Assembly: GCA_910588955.1 (NCBI GenBank)
Contig: CAJURQ010000036.1
Location: forward strand, 1-37,797
From: an uncultured Lachnospiraceae bacterium
GTDB taxonomy: Bacteria; Bacillota; Clostridia; Lachnospirales; Lachnospiraceae
Reading direction: 5' to 3'
Length of the DNA stretch: 37,797 nucleotides
The notes beneath the pieces were generated by a model, which saw only the letters and a list, made by a program, of their open reading frames with translations, ran no database searches and had not been told where the DNA came from. This document shows positions 26,297 through 34,740 of this stretch, piece by piece (position 1 is the stretch's first letter; each line of letters opens with the position of its first letter). The position numbers were made by a program, and so were the translations under genes.

Positions 26297-27190
26297 ATGA
26301 AAAGGGTGCTTTTTGTATTTAATCCGGTTGCGGGAACTGCAAAGGTTAAGAAAAATCTGTATGACATAGTAGATTTTTATGATCAGAATAATTGTCTGGT
26401 GACGCTATGTCCTGCCCGCAAGATGGTGGAATATGCGGAGGCTCAGGGATTGGATTTGCATGCGTTTGATCTGGTAGTCTGCAGTGGCGGTGACGGAACA
26501 CTGAATTTGCTCGTCTCCTTTTGCCAGAAAAATAATCTGGATGTTACGATTGCCTATGTACCATCCGGATCTACGAATGATTATGCGTATAGCATAGGGA
26601 TACCGAGTAACATGGATGCAGCGCTTCGCAATACGCTGTGTGGAACCGAGAGGAGAATAGATATAGGGAATTTTAGCGGTAAATATTTTTTGTATGTAGC
26701 AGCATTTGGTATTTTTACGAAGACATCCTATAGTACTCCTCAAAAATCAAAAAATTTGCTTGGACATATGGCGTATATATTGGAGGGGATTAAACAGCTT
26801 TCGGAGATTAGGAGCTATCACATGAAAGTTATGGGCGCTAATATAACGTATGAAGGTGATTATATGTTAGGTCTTGTAACAAATACGCTATCCGTGGGCG
26901 GTTTTAAAAATTTGTTACCAAAAGATAACATAGCATTAGATGATGGAGAATTTGAGGTTTTATTGATACAAAAGCCGTCAAATCTGGCAGAAATGCACGG
27001 AATTATTACCGCATTATTAAAAGAAAAGTTGAATAATGCCGCATATATTACTTTTTTTAAATCGTCCAAGGTGGAAGTACACGCAGAAGAGAGGCTTGCT
27101 TGGACTCTCGATGGGGAATATGGCGGGGAAGTGAAGGATGTGGAGATATTAAATATGAAGAATCGTTTGGCAATTGTTTGTGAGGGGTAA
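26297..27190 (+). CDS. Diacylglycerol/lipid kinase (DagK/YegS-like)
   Basis: The 297-residue protein begins VLFVFNPVAG and has the GGDGT nucleotide-binding motif at residues 64-68. AYVPSGSTNDYA at 86-97 and LDDGEFEV near 214 complete the DAGK catalytic pattern. It is peripheral and faces the cytoplasm. DgkB-type enzymes phosphorylate diacylglycerol made when phosphoglycerol is stripped from phosphatidylglycerol. The phosphoglycerol transferase at 21769 would produce that diacylglycerol, so a recycling role is a reasonable inference; phosphorylation of another lipid is not excluded. The ATG follows the preceding stop by 9 bases, and the next gene starts 7 bases after this stop, which supports one transcript. 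Confidence 0.9.
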   Translation: MKRVLFVFNPVAGTAKVKKNLYDIVDFYDQNNCLVTLCPARKMVEYAEAQGLDLHAFDLVVCSGGDGTLNLLVSFCQKNNLDVTIAYVPSGSTNDYAYSIGIPSNMDAALRNTLCGTERRIDIGNFSGKYFLYVAAFGIFTKTSYSTPQKSKNLLGHMAYILEGIKQLSEIRSYHMKVMGANITYEGDYMLGLVTNTLSVGGFKNLLPKDNIALDDGEFEVLLIQKPSNLAEMHGIITALLKEKLNNAAYITFFKSSKVEVHAEERLAWTLDGEYGGEVKDVEILNMKNRLAIVCEG

Positions 27191-27197
27191 GGAAAAT

Positions 27198-28754
27198 ATG
27201 AAAGAAAAGTCGAAGATTATATATTTGCTTATTTATCTATTTATGGTAATATTTTTTGTGTATGGATTGACGTTGACAAACTCAGGAAAAGAAACAATAA
27301 GTACACTAAAGAATTTGGAAAAACAGGGGTATGTTTTGCTGTACGTATGGGGATACATATGTATATTTCTATTATTATTCAAAATGAGAAAAAAGCTTGT
27401 AAGCATGGAAAAAAAAGATTTTCTATTTTTCTTAATTATTTTGGCAAGTATTCTTAGGCTCGTTGTAATGTTTCAAAATCACTATATTCCTACAAATGAT
27501 TTTAAATGGTATTATGATGCGGGAGTTCATTTGGCTGGGGGTGACAAGGCATTTGTACATGAATTTTTAGCCAGATATAATATAGCAAAATTTGGTGGGC
27601 TGGCAGTTTTTATGGGCATCATTGCGAAGTTATTTTCTGTAAAGCTGATTGGTTTCCAAACTGCGAATATAGTTATTACAGTGCTTATATGCATATTCAT
27701 TTATCTTATGATAGAAGACTATAATAAAAAGTCTGCAATAATAGCCAGTATATTGTTTGCTATATATCCGGAAAATATAATTTCTACTCAAATCACAACA
27801 AATCATCATGGGGCGATACTTTTTACTTTAATCAGTATTTTTTGCTTAGCAAAAGCAGAGCATCGGCATAAATATATTTTTTGCATTTTAGGGGGTGTTG
27901 CGTTGGCGATTAGCGATTTGATTCATCCGTCGATAAGTGTGCCGATAGTTGCAATTTTATGTTATGGAATTGTAGGGGGAGGGGTAAAAAAGTCTGGTTA
28001 TTTAAGAATTAAAAATTGCTTATTAATATTGTTGTGCTATGTAATAGCAATAAATATGAGCTTTACGATGTTAAAGGCAGGAGGGATTTTAGAGAATAAT
28101 ACGAAGAATCCGTCGCCATCACTGCACCTTGGGAAAATAGTTACCGGGTTTAATCATGAGACGCGAGGCATGTGGTCACAGGAGGATACGACAACGGTGA
28201 GCAACTTGACGGGAGAAGAAAAGAGGGCATGGCAGGAAACACAAATTAAAGAAAGGATATTTGATAAGCCATTCAAAGACATTTTGTCACTTATGCGTGA
28301 TAAAATAGATATAGTATGGTTTCAAAAGGGTTCATATTTTGCTTGGTATTGGGAAGCGTGGTATGGGAATATTGTTTCTGATAAAGATAATGGAGAAGTG
28401 TCGAGTGAAGAATTGGGCAAGGAATTGGAAATTTTCTCTATATACACGTCATACCAATTGTTTGATTGGATATTTATTAAAATAATTTATATATTTGCAA
28501 TTGTGGGTTTTATAACAGTTTCGAAAATCAGGAAGCAAAATACCGGTATTGCATTGGTAACATGGATATTGCTTGGATGGATAATGATACATTTACTTAT
28601 TGAAGTACAAGAAAGGTACCGATATTTGGGTATGCCATATATTTTTATTTTTGCCGCAATAGGAATGTATGAAAGCTATCGCAGATTGGCGCTTAATGTG
28701 CAGGCAAGAGAGAGGATACGACGCGCAAGTAAAACAATTTCTGAATACAAATGA
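27198..28754 (+). CDS. GT39-like polytopic membrane glycosyltransferase
   Basis: The 518-residue protein has a signal-anchor-like first helix and about eleven membrane segments. After the third helix it has PTNDFKWYYDAG with D101, the acidic first outer loop expected of GT39/ArnT-like enzymes that use polyprenyl-phosphate sugars. A later ENIIST stretch is also typical. It probably adds a sugar outside the membrane, with unknown donor. The ATG at 27198 was chosen for its GGAAAAT spacing and a normal N-terminus; the frame opens at 27174 inside the preceding gene. It was probably once followed by its own polyprenyl-phosphate sugar synthase, of which only the first codons remain at 28765. Confidence 0.8.
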   Translation: MKEKSKIIYLLIYLFMVIFFVYGLTLTNSGKETISTLKNLEKQGYVLLYVWGYICIFLLLFKMRKKLVSMEKKDFLFFLIILASILRLVVMFQNHYIPTNDFKWYYDAGVHLAGGDKAFVHEFLARYNIAKFGGLAVFMGIIAKLFSVKLIGFQTANIVITVLICIFIYLMIEDYNKKSAIIASILFAIYPENIISTQITTNHHGAILFTLISIFCLAKAEHRHKYIFCILGGVALAISDLIHPSISVPIVAILCYGIVGGGVKKSGYLRIKNCLLILLCYVIAINMSFTMLKAGGILENNTKNPSPSLHLGKIVTGFNHETRGMWSQEDTTTVSNLTGEEKRAWQETQIKERIFDKPFKDILSLMRDKIDIVWFQKGSYFAWYWEAWYGNIVSDKDNGEVSSEELGKELEIFSIYTSYQLFDWIFIKIIYIFAIVGFITVSKIRKQNTGIALVTWILLGWIMIHLLIEVQERYRYLGMPYIFIFAAIGMYESYRRLALNVQARERIRRASKTISEYK

Positions 28755-28764
28755 AATATGAGAG

Positions 28765-28884
28765 ATGAATAGGACGGATAAGTTATACATAGTAATACCG
28801 GCATATAACAAGGCGGAAAATATAAAGTGTGGAAAAAGGGCACAGGGTGATGCTGAATGCTGTTTCCAAGCCGGAGGAGATTAA
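28765..28884 (+). pseudogene. 5' remnant of a GT2 polyprenyl-phosphate glycosyltransferase
   Basis: The first 20 codons read MNRTDKLYIVIPAYNKAENI, the classic start of a GT2 polyprenyl-phosphate sugar synthase. From about 28825 the reading continues into unrelated sequence and stops at 28884, for a total of 39 codons. Everything after the first beta strand is missing, so the gene is deleted rather than frameshifted. The rest of the original gene is not in this window. It would have supplied donor to the GT39-like enzyme just upstream. Confidence 0.75.
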
Positions 28885-30412
28885 GACTGCTTCCTTGAAA
28901 CAGCTTTATGAGGATGCAGCGGAAGTGCAGGGGCAGATTGTATATGAGCTGCCCCCTGAATCATTCTTTCGGGATGCGTGTACTGCGGTCGACCTTGTTT
29001 TTGGGTGCAACGGTTGTACTGCAGAATGGCTTTACCTTTGCGAAGGAAATAGAGACAAATATAGAACAGCACCATTGCACGGCGATGGTCTGTGTTCCGG
29101 CATCTATAGAGGTTATTTACCGACAGATGCAGGAGCGGTTTGCGGAGATAATAGGAAGGTTTCGTTATATTGAGTTTGGAGCTGGATCGGCGAGCGTGGA
29201 TATGAAGAAAAAGCTGCTTGCCCTTCTGCCGCACACACGACTGTTTAATACATGGGCTCTACGGAGACATGTGGCGCTGTGTTCTTAGACATTACTAGCT
29301 ATCCGGACAAGGCGGCTTCCATCGGAAAACCTTTGGAGGGGATAGAGGTGAAAGCGGTTGACTCTGACGGCAATGAGGTGGCTGCACGGGATATGGATAC
29401 TGCCGGAAGAATGCTGCTGCGCGGGGAAATGCGGATGGAAGGGTATTGGAATGCGCCAGAACTAACGGCTGAGACGATTCGTGATGATTGGCTGTATACC
29501 AATGATCTGATCTATGTGGATTCGGACGGCTTTATCTTTATGCTGGGAAGAGCGGATGATATCATCAATGTGGGAGGAGAGAAGGTGTCCCCCGTAGAGG
29601 TGGAGAGTATCGCGCAGGAATATGATGGAATCAGGGAATGTGCGTGCATCGGGGTAGATGATCCGGAAGGAATCGTGGGACAAGTACCGGTGCTGTATGC
29701 GGTGGCGGAGAATGGAATGCTTGAGGAGGATGCGCTGCTGAAATATTTGGCGGGTCGTATGGAGAAGTATAAGCTGCCGCAGGAGTTGATTCAGGTGGAC
29801 GAACTGCCAAGGAATAAAATGCAGAAACTGGATCGCAAGGCATTACAAAGGATGTATGCGGAACGGAGCAGCGTAGATCTGATGAACCCGGTGATCTGTA
29901 ATCTGCTTGCGAGGAGAAGTGTGCGGAGCTTTACAGACCAGCCGATTGATGATCGGCTTCTGGACATGATTTTGAAAACGGGATACTATGCGCCGTCGGG
30001 TCACAATATGCAGACATGGCGCTTTACCGTTTTAAAATCTCAGGAAAAGATAGAGCAGCTAAAGGAGATTACCCGTGCGAAAGCTGCTGAAAAGAAGGTG
30101 CACTTTTACGGATTTGAAAACCCTAAGGTGCTGGTATTGGTATCCAATGACCGCAGAAACAAAGATGGAGCGCAGGATGCGTCATGTGCGGCGGAAAATA
30201 TGATGTAGGCTGCACAGTCATACGGAATCGGATCGGTATGGTTAAACCCGCTTATGACATTGTGTGATGAACCAGAGATCCGGGAATTGTTAGACAGTTA
30301 CCGGGTGCCGGATCAGCATATCGTGTGGGCGGCTGTGGCGTTGGGGTATCCGAAGGCGCCTGGGAAGCTTTTGGCGAAGAAGGAGGATGTGGTTTATTTT
30401 GTGGAAAGCTGA
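28829..30412 (+). pseudogene. Decayed acyl-CoA synthetase-nitroreductase fusion
   Basis: The remnant reads in three pieces. The first ends with IVYELP, where one extra C in the C5 run at 28952-28956 shifts the frame. The second reads PLNHSFGMRVLRSTLF through LFNTW and is typical of an AMP-forming ligase. A missing G in the G3 run at 29254-29256 then shifts back to GSTETCG. The ligase continues (GRADDIINVGGEKVSP) and passes into a nitroreductase-like domain (LLARRSVRSF, APSGHNMQ). An amber TAG at 30206-30208 cuts that domain before AAQSYGIGSVW; the natural end is the TGA at 30410-30412. The ligase N-terminus, including its phosphate-binding loop, is gone. The remnant is more GC-rich than its neighbours, which points to separate origin. 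Confidence 0.82.
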
Positions 30413-30477
30413 GTTTGTAATAAGCCAATTTTATGTATTTTTCAGAGGGACGGATGAGAATTAAGGAGATATTGAAT

Positions 30478-31752
30478 ATGAAGACTAATGCATTATTTGA
30501 TAAAATAACTAATTCAGAGGATGAAATGATTGCCTGTGCGGGTATACCAAGACGTAAGGCTTGCACATATTTACGGGCATACATTATGACGTCTCTTTGC
30601 TTTGAACCTTACTTTGTTATAAGTGATACATCTATAAATTTGAATAAAGCGTTTAGAACATTGGTTGATTATGATGAAAGAGACGAGTATATGACAGACG
30701 ATCTGCCCCCAAATGCGGATTTTGATTGGCTTATTAGAACGGGACACATTAGATTTGCCGCCAGAGATACATACAAAGGTAACTTTTCAGAGGCATTGCA
30801 ATTATTTGAAAGAAAACTAAAGAAAAAAGTAGATTTACCGGGGGAAAACTATAAAAAGAAGATTGCCGAGATCTGCTCAGATGAATTTATTTATTGGTAT
30901 AATCTTGATGAAGTTTCCCATAAGTTTACGTCTAATTTCAGACGTTATATGGACGAAGCATTATATAGAAAAACAGATGTGCTTCCAGAAAATCAAAAAT
31001 TGGTTCAGGAACTTATACACAGACTGTCGGATGAAGAAACTTTTTCATATAAGGATGTGACGGCGATTCTTGAGGATGAATACGGCTTTAAGGAGGCGGA
31101 TTCGCGTTATCAGTATATACGTGGGCTTTTGCGCAAGTCATATGATTATAATGTTCCTAATTGTCTTAGATTAGACTACTGTATGCCTTTAAACAATATA
31201 AAGCCACTCCCCAAACAGGAATGGAAACTTGAATTAACGCATGAAGAAGTGTTAGACTGCAATTTTGTTTGTGATGTTTACGGTCTGGCAAAGCTTCCCG
31301 CGCATGAATTAAAGTATATTTGGGATTCTACGCCGGGACGTGCATGGCAGAAACAAATTGATAATTTTAGGGCGGGCATTTTTGATTTAAATCAGTATGT
31401 TGAAGCGCTAAACAATTATTTGTTGGAAATCAACGATGCGGTTACAAACAATTATTCAAGAAAAAATGTTCTTGATTATGCAAATATGAAATCAAACTTA
31501 TCACGCTTGCCGTTTAAAGTATGCCATTATGTAAAAGCAGATGATACTAAAGTTGTAGTTGCAAAAATTTTAAGAGATCTATGGAATGCCGGCAGATTTT
31601 GCACGTCAATGGATCCTCTTATTGTGGGAGATATGTTTTTCAAAATGCTGCCTAACTTGATGCAAAAAAGCAGCAAGTTTCCGGAGCCGCCTTCAGAGAT
31701 TCAGGATGCCATTGTTATGCAGTGTAAAACAGAAGAAAACGATAGCCGTTAA
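30478..31752 (+). CDS. Hypothetical protein (424 aa)
   Basis: The start at 30478 has an excellent AAGGAGAT ribosome site. The product is soluble, charged and predicted to be helical, with no signal peptide, membrane segment or catalytic motif I can identify. The middle (about residues 165-240) is rich in short amphipathic helices, and the Tyr content is high throughout. I do not recognise a family. It is followed by a candidate terminator and then by the three-gene unit at 31991, so it may be its own transcript with a related job. It follows a decayed gene by 65 bases, and no promoter was clearly identified there. A partner or regulator of the downstream cassette is a guess only. Confidence 0.72.
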   Translation: MKTNALFDKITNSEDEMIACAGIPRRKACTYLRAYIMTSLCFEPYFVISDTSINLNKAFRTLVDYDERDEYMTDDLPPNADFDWLIRTGHIRFAARDTYKGNFSEALQLFERKLKKKVDLPGENYKKKIAEICSDEFIYWYNLDEVSHKFTSNFRRYMDEALYRKTDVLPENQKLVQELIHRLSDEETFSYKDVTAILEDEYGFKEADSRYQYIRGLLRKSYDYNVPNCLRLDYCMPLNNIKPLPKQEWKLELTHEEVLDCNFVCDVYGLAKLPAHELKYIWDSTPGRAWQKQIDNFRAGIFDLNQYVEALNNYLLEINDAVTNNYSRKNVLDYANMKSNLSRLPFKVCHYVKADDTKVVVAKILRDLWNAGRFCTSMDPLIVGDMFFKMLPNLMQKSSKFPEPPSEIQDAIVMQCKTEENDSR

Positions 31753-31798
31753 AGCCCCTAAATATGGTATCAATGATCCAGATGTAGCGATTGTTTTG

Positions 31799-31841
31799 GA
31801 AAACACTTTGTGTTACTATTAGAGTGGTTTTCTGCTTTTTT
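31799..31841 (+). terminator. Candidate rho-independent terminator
   Basis: GAAAACACT (31799-31807) can pair with AGTGGTTTTC (31823-31832) with one bulged base, and a run of six T follows at 31836-31841. It lies 46 bases after the 424-residue ORF and would separate it from the cassette at 31991. The 31753-31990 gap holds no supported gene. Confidence 0.5.
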
Positions 31842-31886
31842 CAGGGGAATCCTTCTTGTTATGTCAACTTATACTTGCAAAAGACC

Positions 31887-31912
31887 ACTACATGTAGTAT
31901 GATGGGTATAAT
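31887..31912 (+). promoter_or_regulatory. TATAAT box with adjacent perfect palindrome
   Basis: A perfect 12-base palindrome, ACTACATGTAGT (31887-31898), lies directly before TATAAT at 31907-31912. No good -35 box is present at 16-18 bases, and the palindrome covers the space where it would be. This suggests a promoter that needs or is blocked by a regulator. It would drive the three-gene cassette from 31991. Confidence 0.4.
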
Positions 31913-31990
31913 GGAATTACATTATTTGGTTGGAGGATTGGACAATGTACTGAGTTATGTAATGTGGCATACATTAAACAGAGGAAATTT

Positions 31991-32953
31991 ATGACAGGAA
32001 GAAAAGGGCTTCGTGGTGATGATAATCATTTTCCGGATAAAAAATCAGGCATCCTGTGGGTTGTTCTGCTAGCGCTTGGGTTAGCGGTTCTGTTATTGAC
32101 GGCAGGAGGTCTTCTTTTATTGGATATAGACAGGAGGCATGACGATTATCAAGCATGGATCACAGGGCACCTCCTTAAGGCGGATAATTACTACGATGGC
32201 GAGGTTTGGTTTGCGGCGGCGGCAACGCTGATTGGCGCGGCTATCAGTGCGGTGCCGGGGATAATGTTCGGCATATTGGCTTTGAGGCAGACACGGAAGC
32301 TGCATGAATTGGAGTCGCGATATCACCGCCCGAACTTCCATGTAAAGAATATGAAACTTAGCTTTATTTCCATGAAGCTTTACGGAAAGCAAGGAATGGA
32401 TTTAAATGGGCCTTTGACCTCGCAACAGAATCTTTGCGCGCGTGAAGCTGAGAGACACTCGTGCAATTGGGGGATTATCTTGGAAACTGCCATGTTGGAA
32501 ACGAATGGGATTGTGGTTAAGAAGATGGAAATAGAATCCGTAATAATTTCTTTTCCGAATGCTAATCCTAAAAAAGTATTTACGCTTCTGTTATCGACAC
32601 CCGGCAGGAAAGAAAACGAAATGAGGAGCTTTAAGGGAAAGCTGCAAAATGATCATATGGAGTACACTCTCCACTACAGCCTGAATCCGTTTACCTTGAA
32701 ACGACCTGATGGGAAGAGTGATTTTGAGAAATGTATCGAAGAATTTGTTTTTTGGCGAGAGGGACGGGATCCGGGATATTTGCAGATGGATTTAACAGTC
32801 AACATGAATATTAATTTTGAGTATGGAGAAAAACAAGCGACAAAATGCATGTTAAGAGCCGCTTTAAGAGCGGAAAGCTCGATGTATTCAAAGCTGAATA
32901 ATTTTATCATAGAAAATGAGCAAAACGAGTGCTATTCCACTTACGAGGTATAG
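31991..32953 (+). CDS. Two-helix membrane protein of unknown function
   Basis: The 320-residue protein begins with a short basic N-terminus. A first hydrophobic helix (about residues 20-46) and a second (about 78-100) are separated by a charged stretch of some 30 residues. A large soluble domain of about 210 residues follows and is mixed alpha/beta. There is no cleavable signal peptide. I do not recognise the soluble domain. The ATG at 31991 has an AGAGGA ribosome site; the open frame from GTG 31964 is less likely. The downstream gene starts 3 bases after its stop, so these two are almost certainly cotranslated. A membrane anchor or effector for the PRTase-like protein is possible but is inference. 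Confidence 0.8.
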   Translation: MTGRKGLRGDDNHFPDKKSGILWVVLLALGLAVLLLTAGGLLLLDIDRRHDDYQAWITGHLLKADNYYDGEVWFAAAATLIGAAISAVPGIMFGILALRQTRKLHELESRYHRPNFHVKNMKLSFISMKLYGKQGMDLNGPLTSQQNLCAREAERHSCNWGIILETAMLETNGIVVKKMEIESVIISFPNANPKKVFTLLLSTPGRKENEMRSFKGKLQNDHMEYTLHYSLNPFTLKRPDGKSDFEKCIEEFVFWREGRDPGYLQMDLTVNMNINFEYGEKQATKCMLRAALRAESSMYSKLNNFIIENEQNECYSTYEV

Positions 32954-32956
32954 GGT

Positions 32957-34723
32957 ATGGACAGAAAAACAATTACAAAAAAGAAGAGGATTTTGTCGCG
33001 AATTACGGTTAAGCAATACAGGGAACTGCTCTCCTTTGTGGAGGACTTTTATCTGGCGGATTATTCTTTAAAGATATTGGTTGCGCGAAAAGGTTCCAAC
33101 CTGTTCAGCGCGCTGATTGATCTGGTGCGGGAAGAAGACGGCGGCAGAGTTCGGCAGTTATATGAAAAGAAGTTTGCCCAAAAGAAGAAGCCGATTATTA
33201 TATCAGACAGGGCATTAGATTATTATGCCGAAGACATAGAAAATGGCGTATATACGAGCGTATTGATCGGCGATGATACGATAAGACACGGCAGGACAAT
33301 CTTTGGATTATACGAGAAGGTACATGAGCTGCTGGAACAAACGGCTGACAGTAGGTTGGATTTGTGTGCTTTTGCTGCTTGCCGGGAAGCGATGCCAAAA
33401 AGTGAACGCAGCGAAAATGTGAACACCAAAAAGCAGGTTAACTTGGGAGAATATCGGGCAATATCCGATATGGTTATCGATGTTTTGTCTTTGGCGGGAC
33501 AGCCATATACCTCGTATGTTCCTAATATTACTTTGCAAAAAGAAATGCCGTTATATTCGGTGGTCATAGACATGATAAAGAAAATGGAAGATTGGAGCAA
33601 AAACGATCCAGAGCAGGAGAAATTAGAGCTTTGCGCCGCTATATGGATTTCTCCGGAGACACCGAAGTTTGCCATGCTTCAAAGTATCCGGTCCTATCGG
33701 TACGACGACTTGGAGCAGTGCACTCTTGTGCCTATGGTCTCTCTTCAGCCGATTTCCGACAATTCGCTCCTAAAGTATGGAGAGATTTTAAGAGACTTTA
33801 TTCAGGAAGCGTATTATGAAAAGGTGTTTTTCAGATGTCGGGAACTAAGCTATCGGACGATTATTTATGTGATAAGTTCGTTGTATTTGCGGCAGTTTAT
33901 CCGTGAAGAAACGTCTTATGCGGATGCTTTGCCCGATTTGGAAAATTTGCAGGAAGAAAAATTGAACTTCGGTGAGCAGATACTGAATCAACAAATTCTG
34001 AATCAAATGAGCGCTCAGGACATAGCGAAAATTATGGAAAAGCTGGAGGAGGAGTATTGTAAAGTAGATTTACACGAGATGATACAGACAGACAGCAGCG
34101 TGAGAGGACTGTATGACGCAATTACATCATGGGTTAATGAACCGTCCTTCAGACAAACAAAGATGGAGGACGTTGTAAAGCAGTTTTTTTCTATCAACAG
34201 CGATTGGAACGAGATCGTTTGGAAGGAGAAAGAATCTCAGAAAGAAGCGGGATCGAGATGCCCGTGCGATTATCCGTTTATATGCCTCTCAAATCAGGCG
34301 ACCGCGGAAGAACGGGATAAAGGCGAGTTTTATGCGCAGATTTTAAAGGCTATTGATTACGGAAGAGGGTCGATTGTCGCAAGAGAGAAAAGGAAAGGCG
34401 AAAAAAAATATTATCTGCCTTTTTTATCGGCGGGGGAGAGAAGTTATAAATATAAACAGGAAAAGTACTTTCCCGTTCTTTATGGGCTGCTTGAAATTGA
34501 ACGGAAGGCAGCCGAAAAGAATATGGATCCCGCGGATAAGAAAAAAGATTTTGTGAAAAAAATTCCCAAGCATGGTGAATATGACGAAAAGGAGTTGGAA
34601 TCGTTTTGCAATACGGATATAACAACGCAGTATAAACCTGTATTGCTTAAAGATGTATGGTTTTATACGAATGGCGAGGAAGTGGAGCAGGCTTTAGCTT
34701 TGGCGCAAAATATAATGCAATAA
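32957..34723 (+). CDS. Phosphoribosyltransferase-like protein (588 aa)
   Basis: The N-terminal third resembles a type I phosphoribosyltransferase. SVLIGDDTIRHGRTI at residues 101-115 matches the PRPP-binding loop, with the acidic pair D106-D107 and the G112-R113-T114 end, and LVARKGSNLF at about 41-50 resembles the pyrophosphate loop. Residues beyond about 200 are not assigned and include a long charged helical stretch. The protein is cytoplasmic. True nucleotide-salvage PRTases are about 200 residues, so the tail is extra and the enzyme may act on another substrate or as a regulatory scaffold. It follows the membrane protein by 3 bases and precedes the Cys-rich protein by 17. The fold call rests on the two motifs. 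The metabolic or conflict role is unknown. Confidence 0.7.
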   Translation: MDRKTITKKKRILSRITVKQYRELLSFVEDFYLADYSLKILVARKGSNLFSALIDLVREEDGGRVRQLYEKKFAQKKKPIIISDRALDYYAEDIENGVYTSVLIGDDTIRHGRTIFGLYEKVHELLEQTADSRLDLCAFAACREAMPKSERSENVNTKKQVNLGEYRAISDMVIDVLSLAGQPYTSYVPNITLQKEMPLYSVVIDMIKKMEDWSKNDPEQEKLELCAAIWISPETPKFAMLQSIRSYRYDDLEQCTLVPMVSLQPISDNSLLKYGEILRDFIQEAYYEKVFFRCRELSYRTIIYVISSLYLRQFIREETSYADALPDLENLQEEKLNFGEQILNQQILNQMSAQDIAKIMEKLEEEYCKVDLHEMIQTDSSVRGLYDAITSWVNEPSFRQTKMEDVVKQFFSINSDWNEIVWKEKESQKEAGSRCPCDYPFICLSNQATAEERDKGEFYAQILKAIDYGRGSIVAREKRKGEKKYYLPFLSAGERSYKYKQEKYFPVLYGLLEIERKAAEKNMDPADKKKDFVKKIPKHGEYDEKELESFCNTDITTQYKPVLLKDVWFYTNGEEVEQALALAQNIMQ

Positions 34724-34740
34724 AAGGATATTGACAGACT

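Noticed and set aside
31791..31994. A 67-residue frame in the gap before the cassette
   Set aside because: It covers the candidate terminator and the palindrome/TATAAT site, and has no good ribosome site. Composition does not look like a protein.
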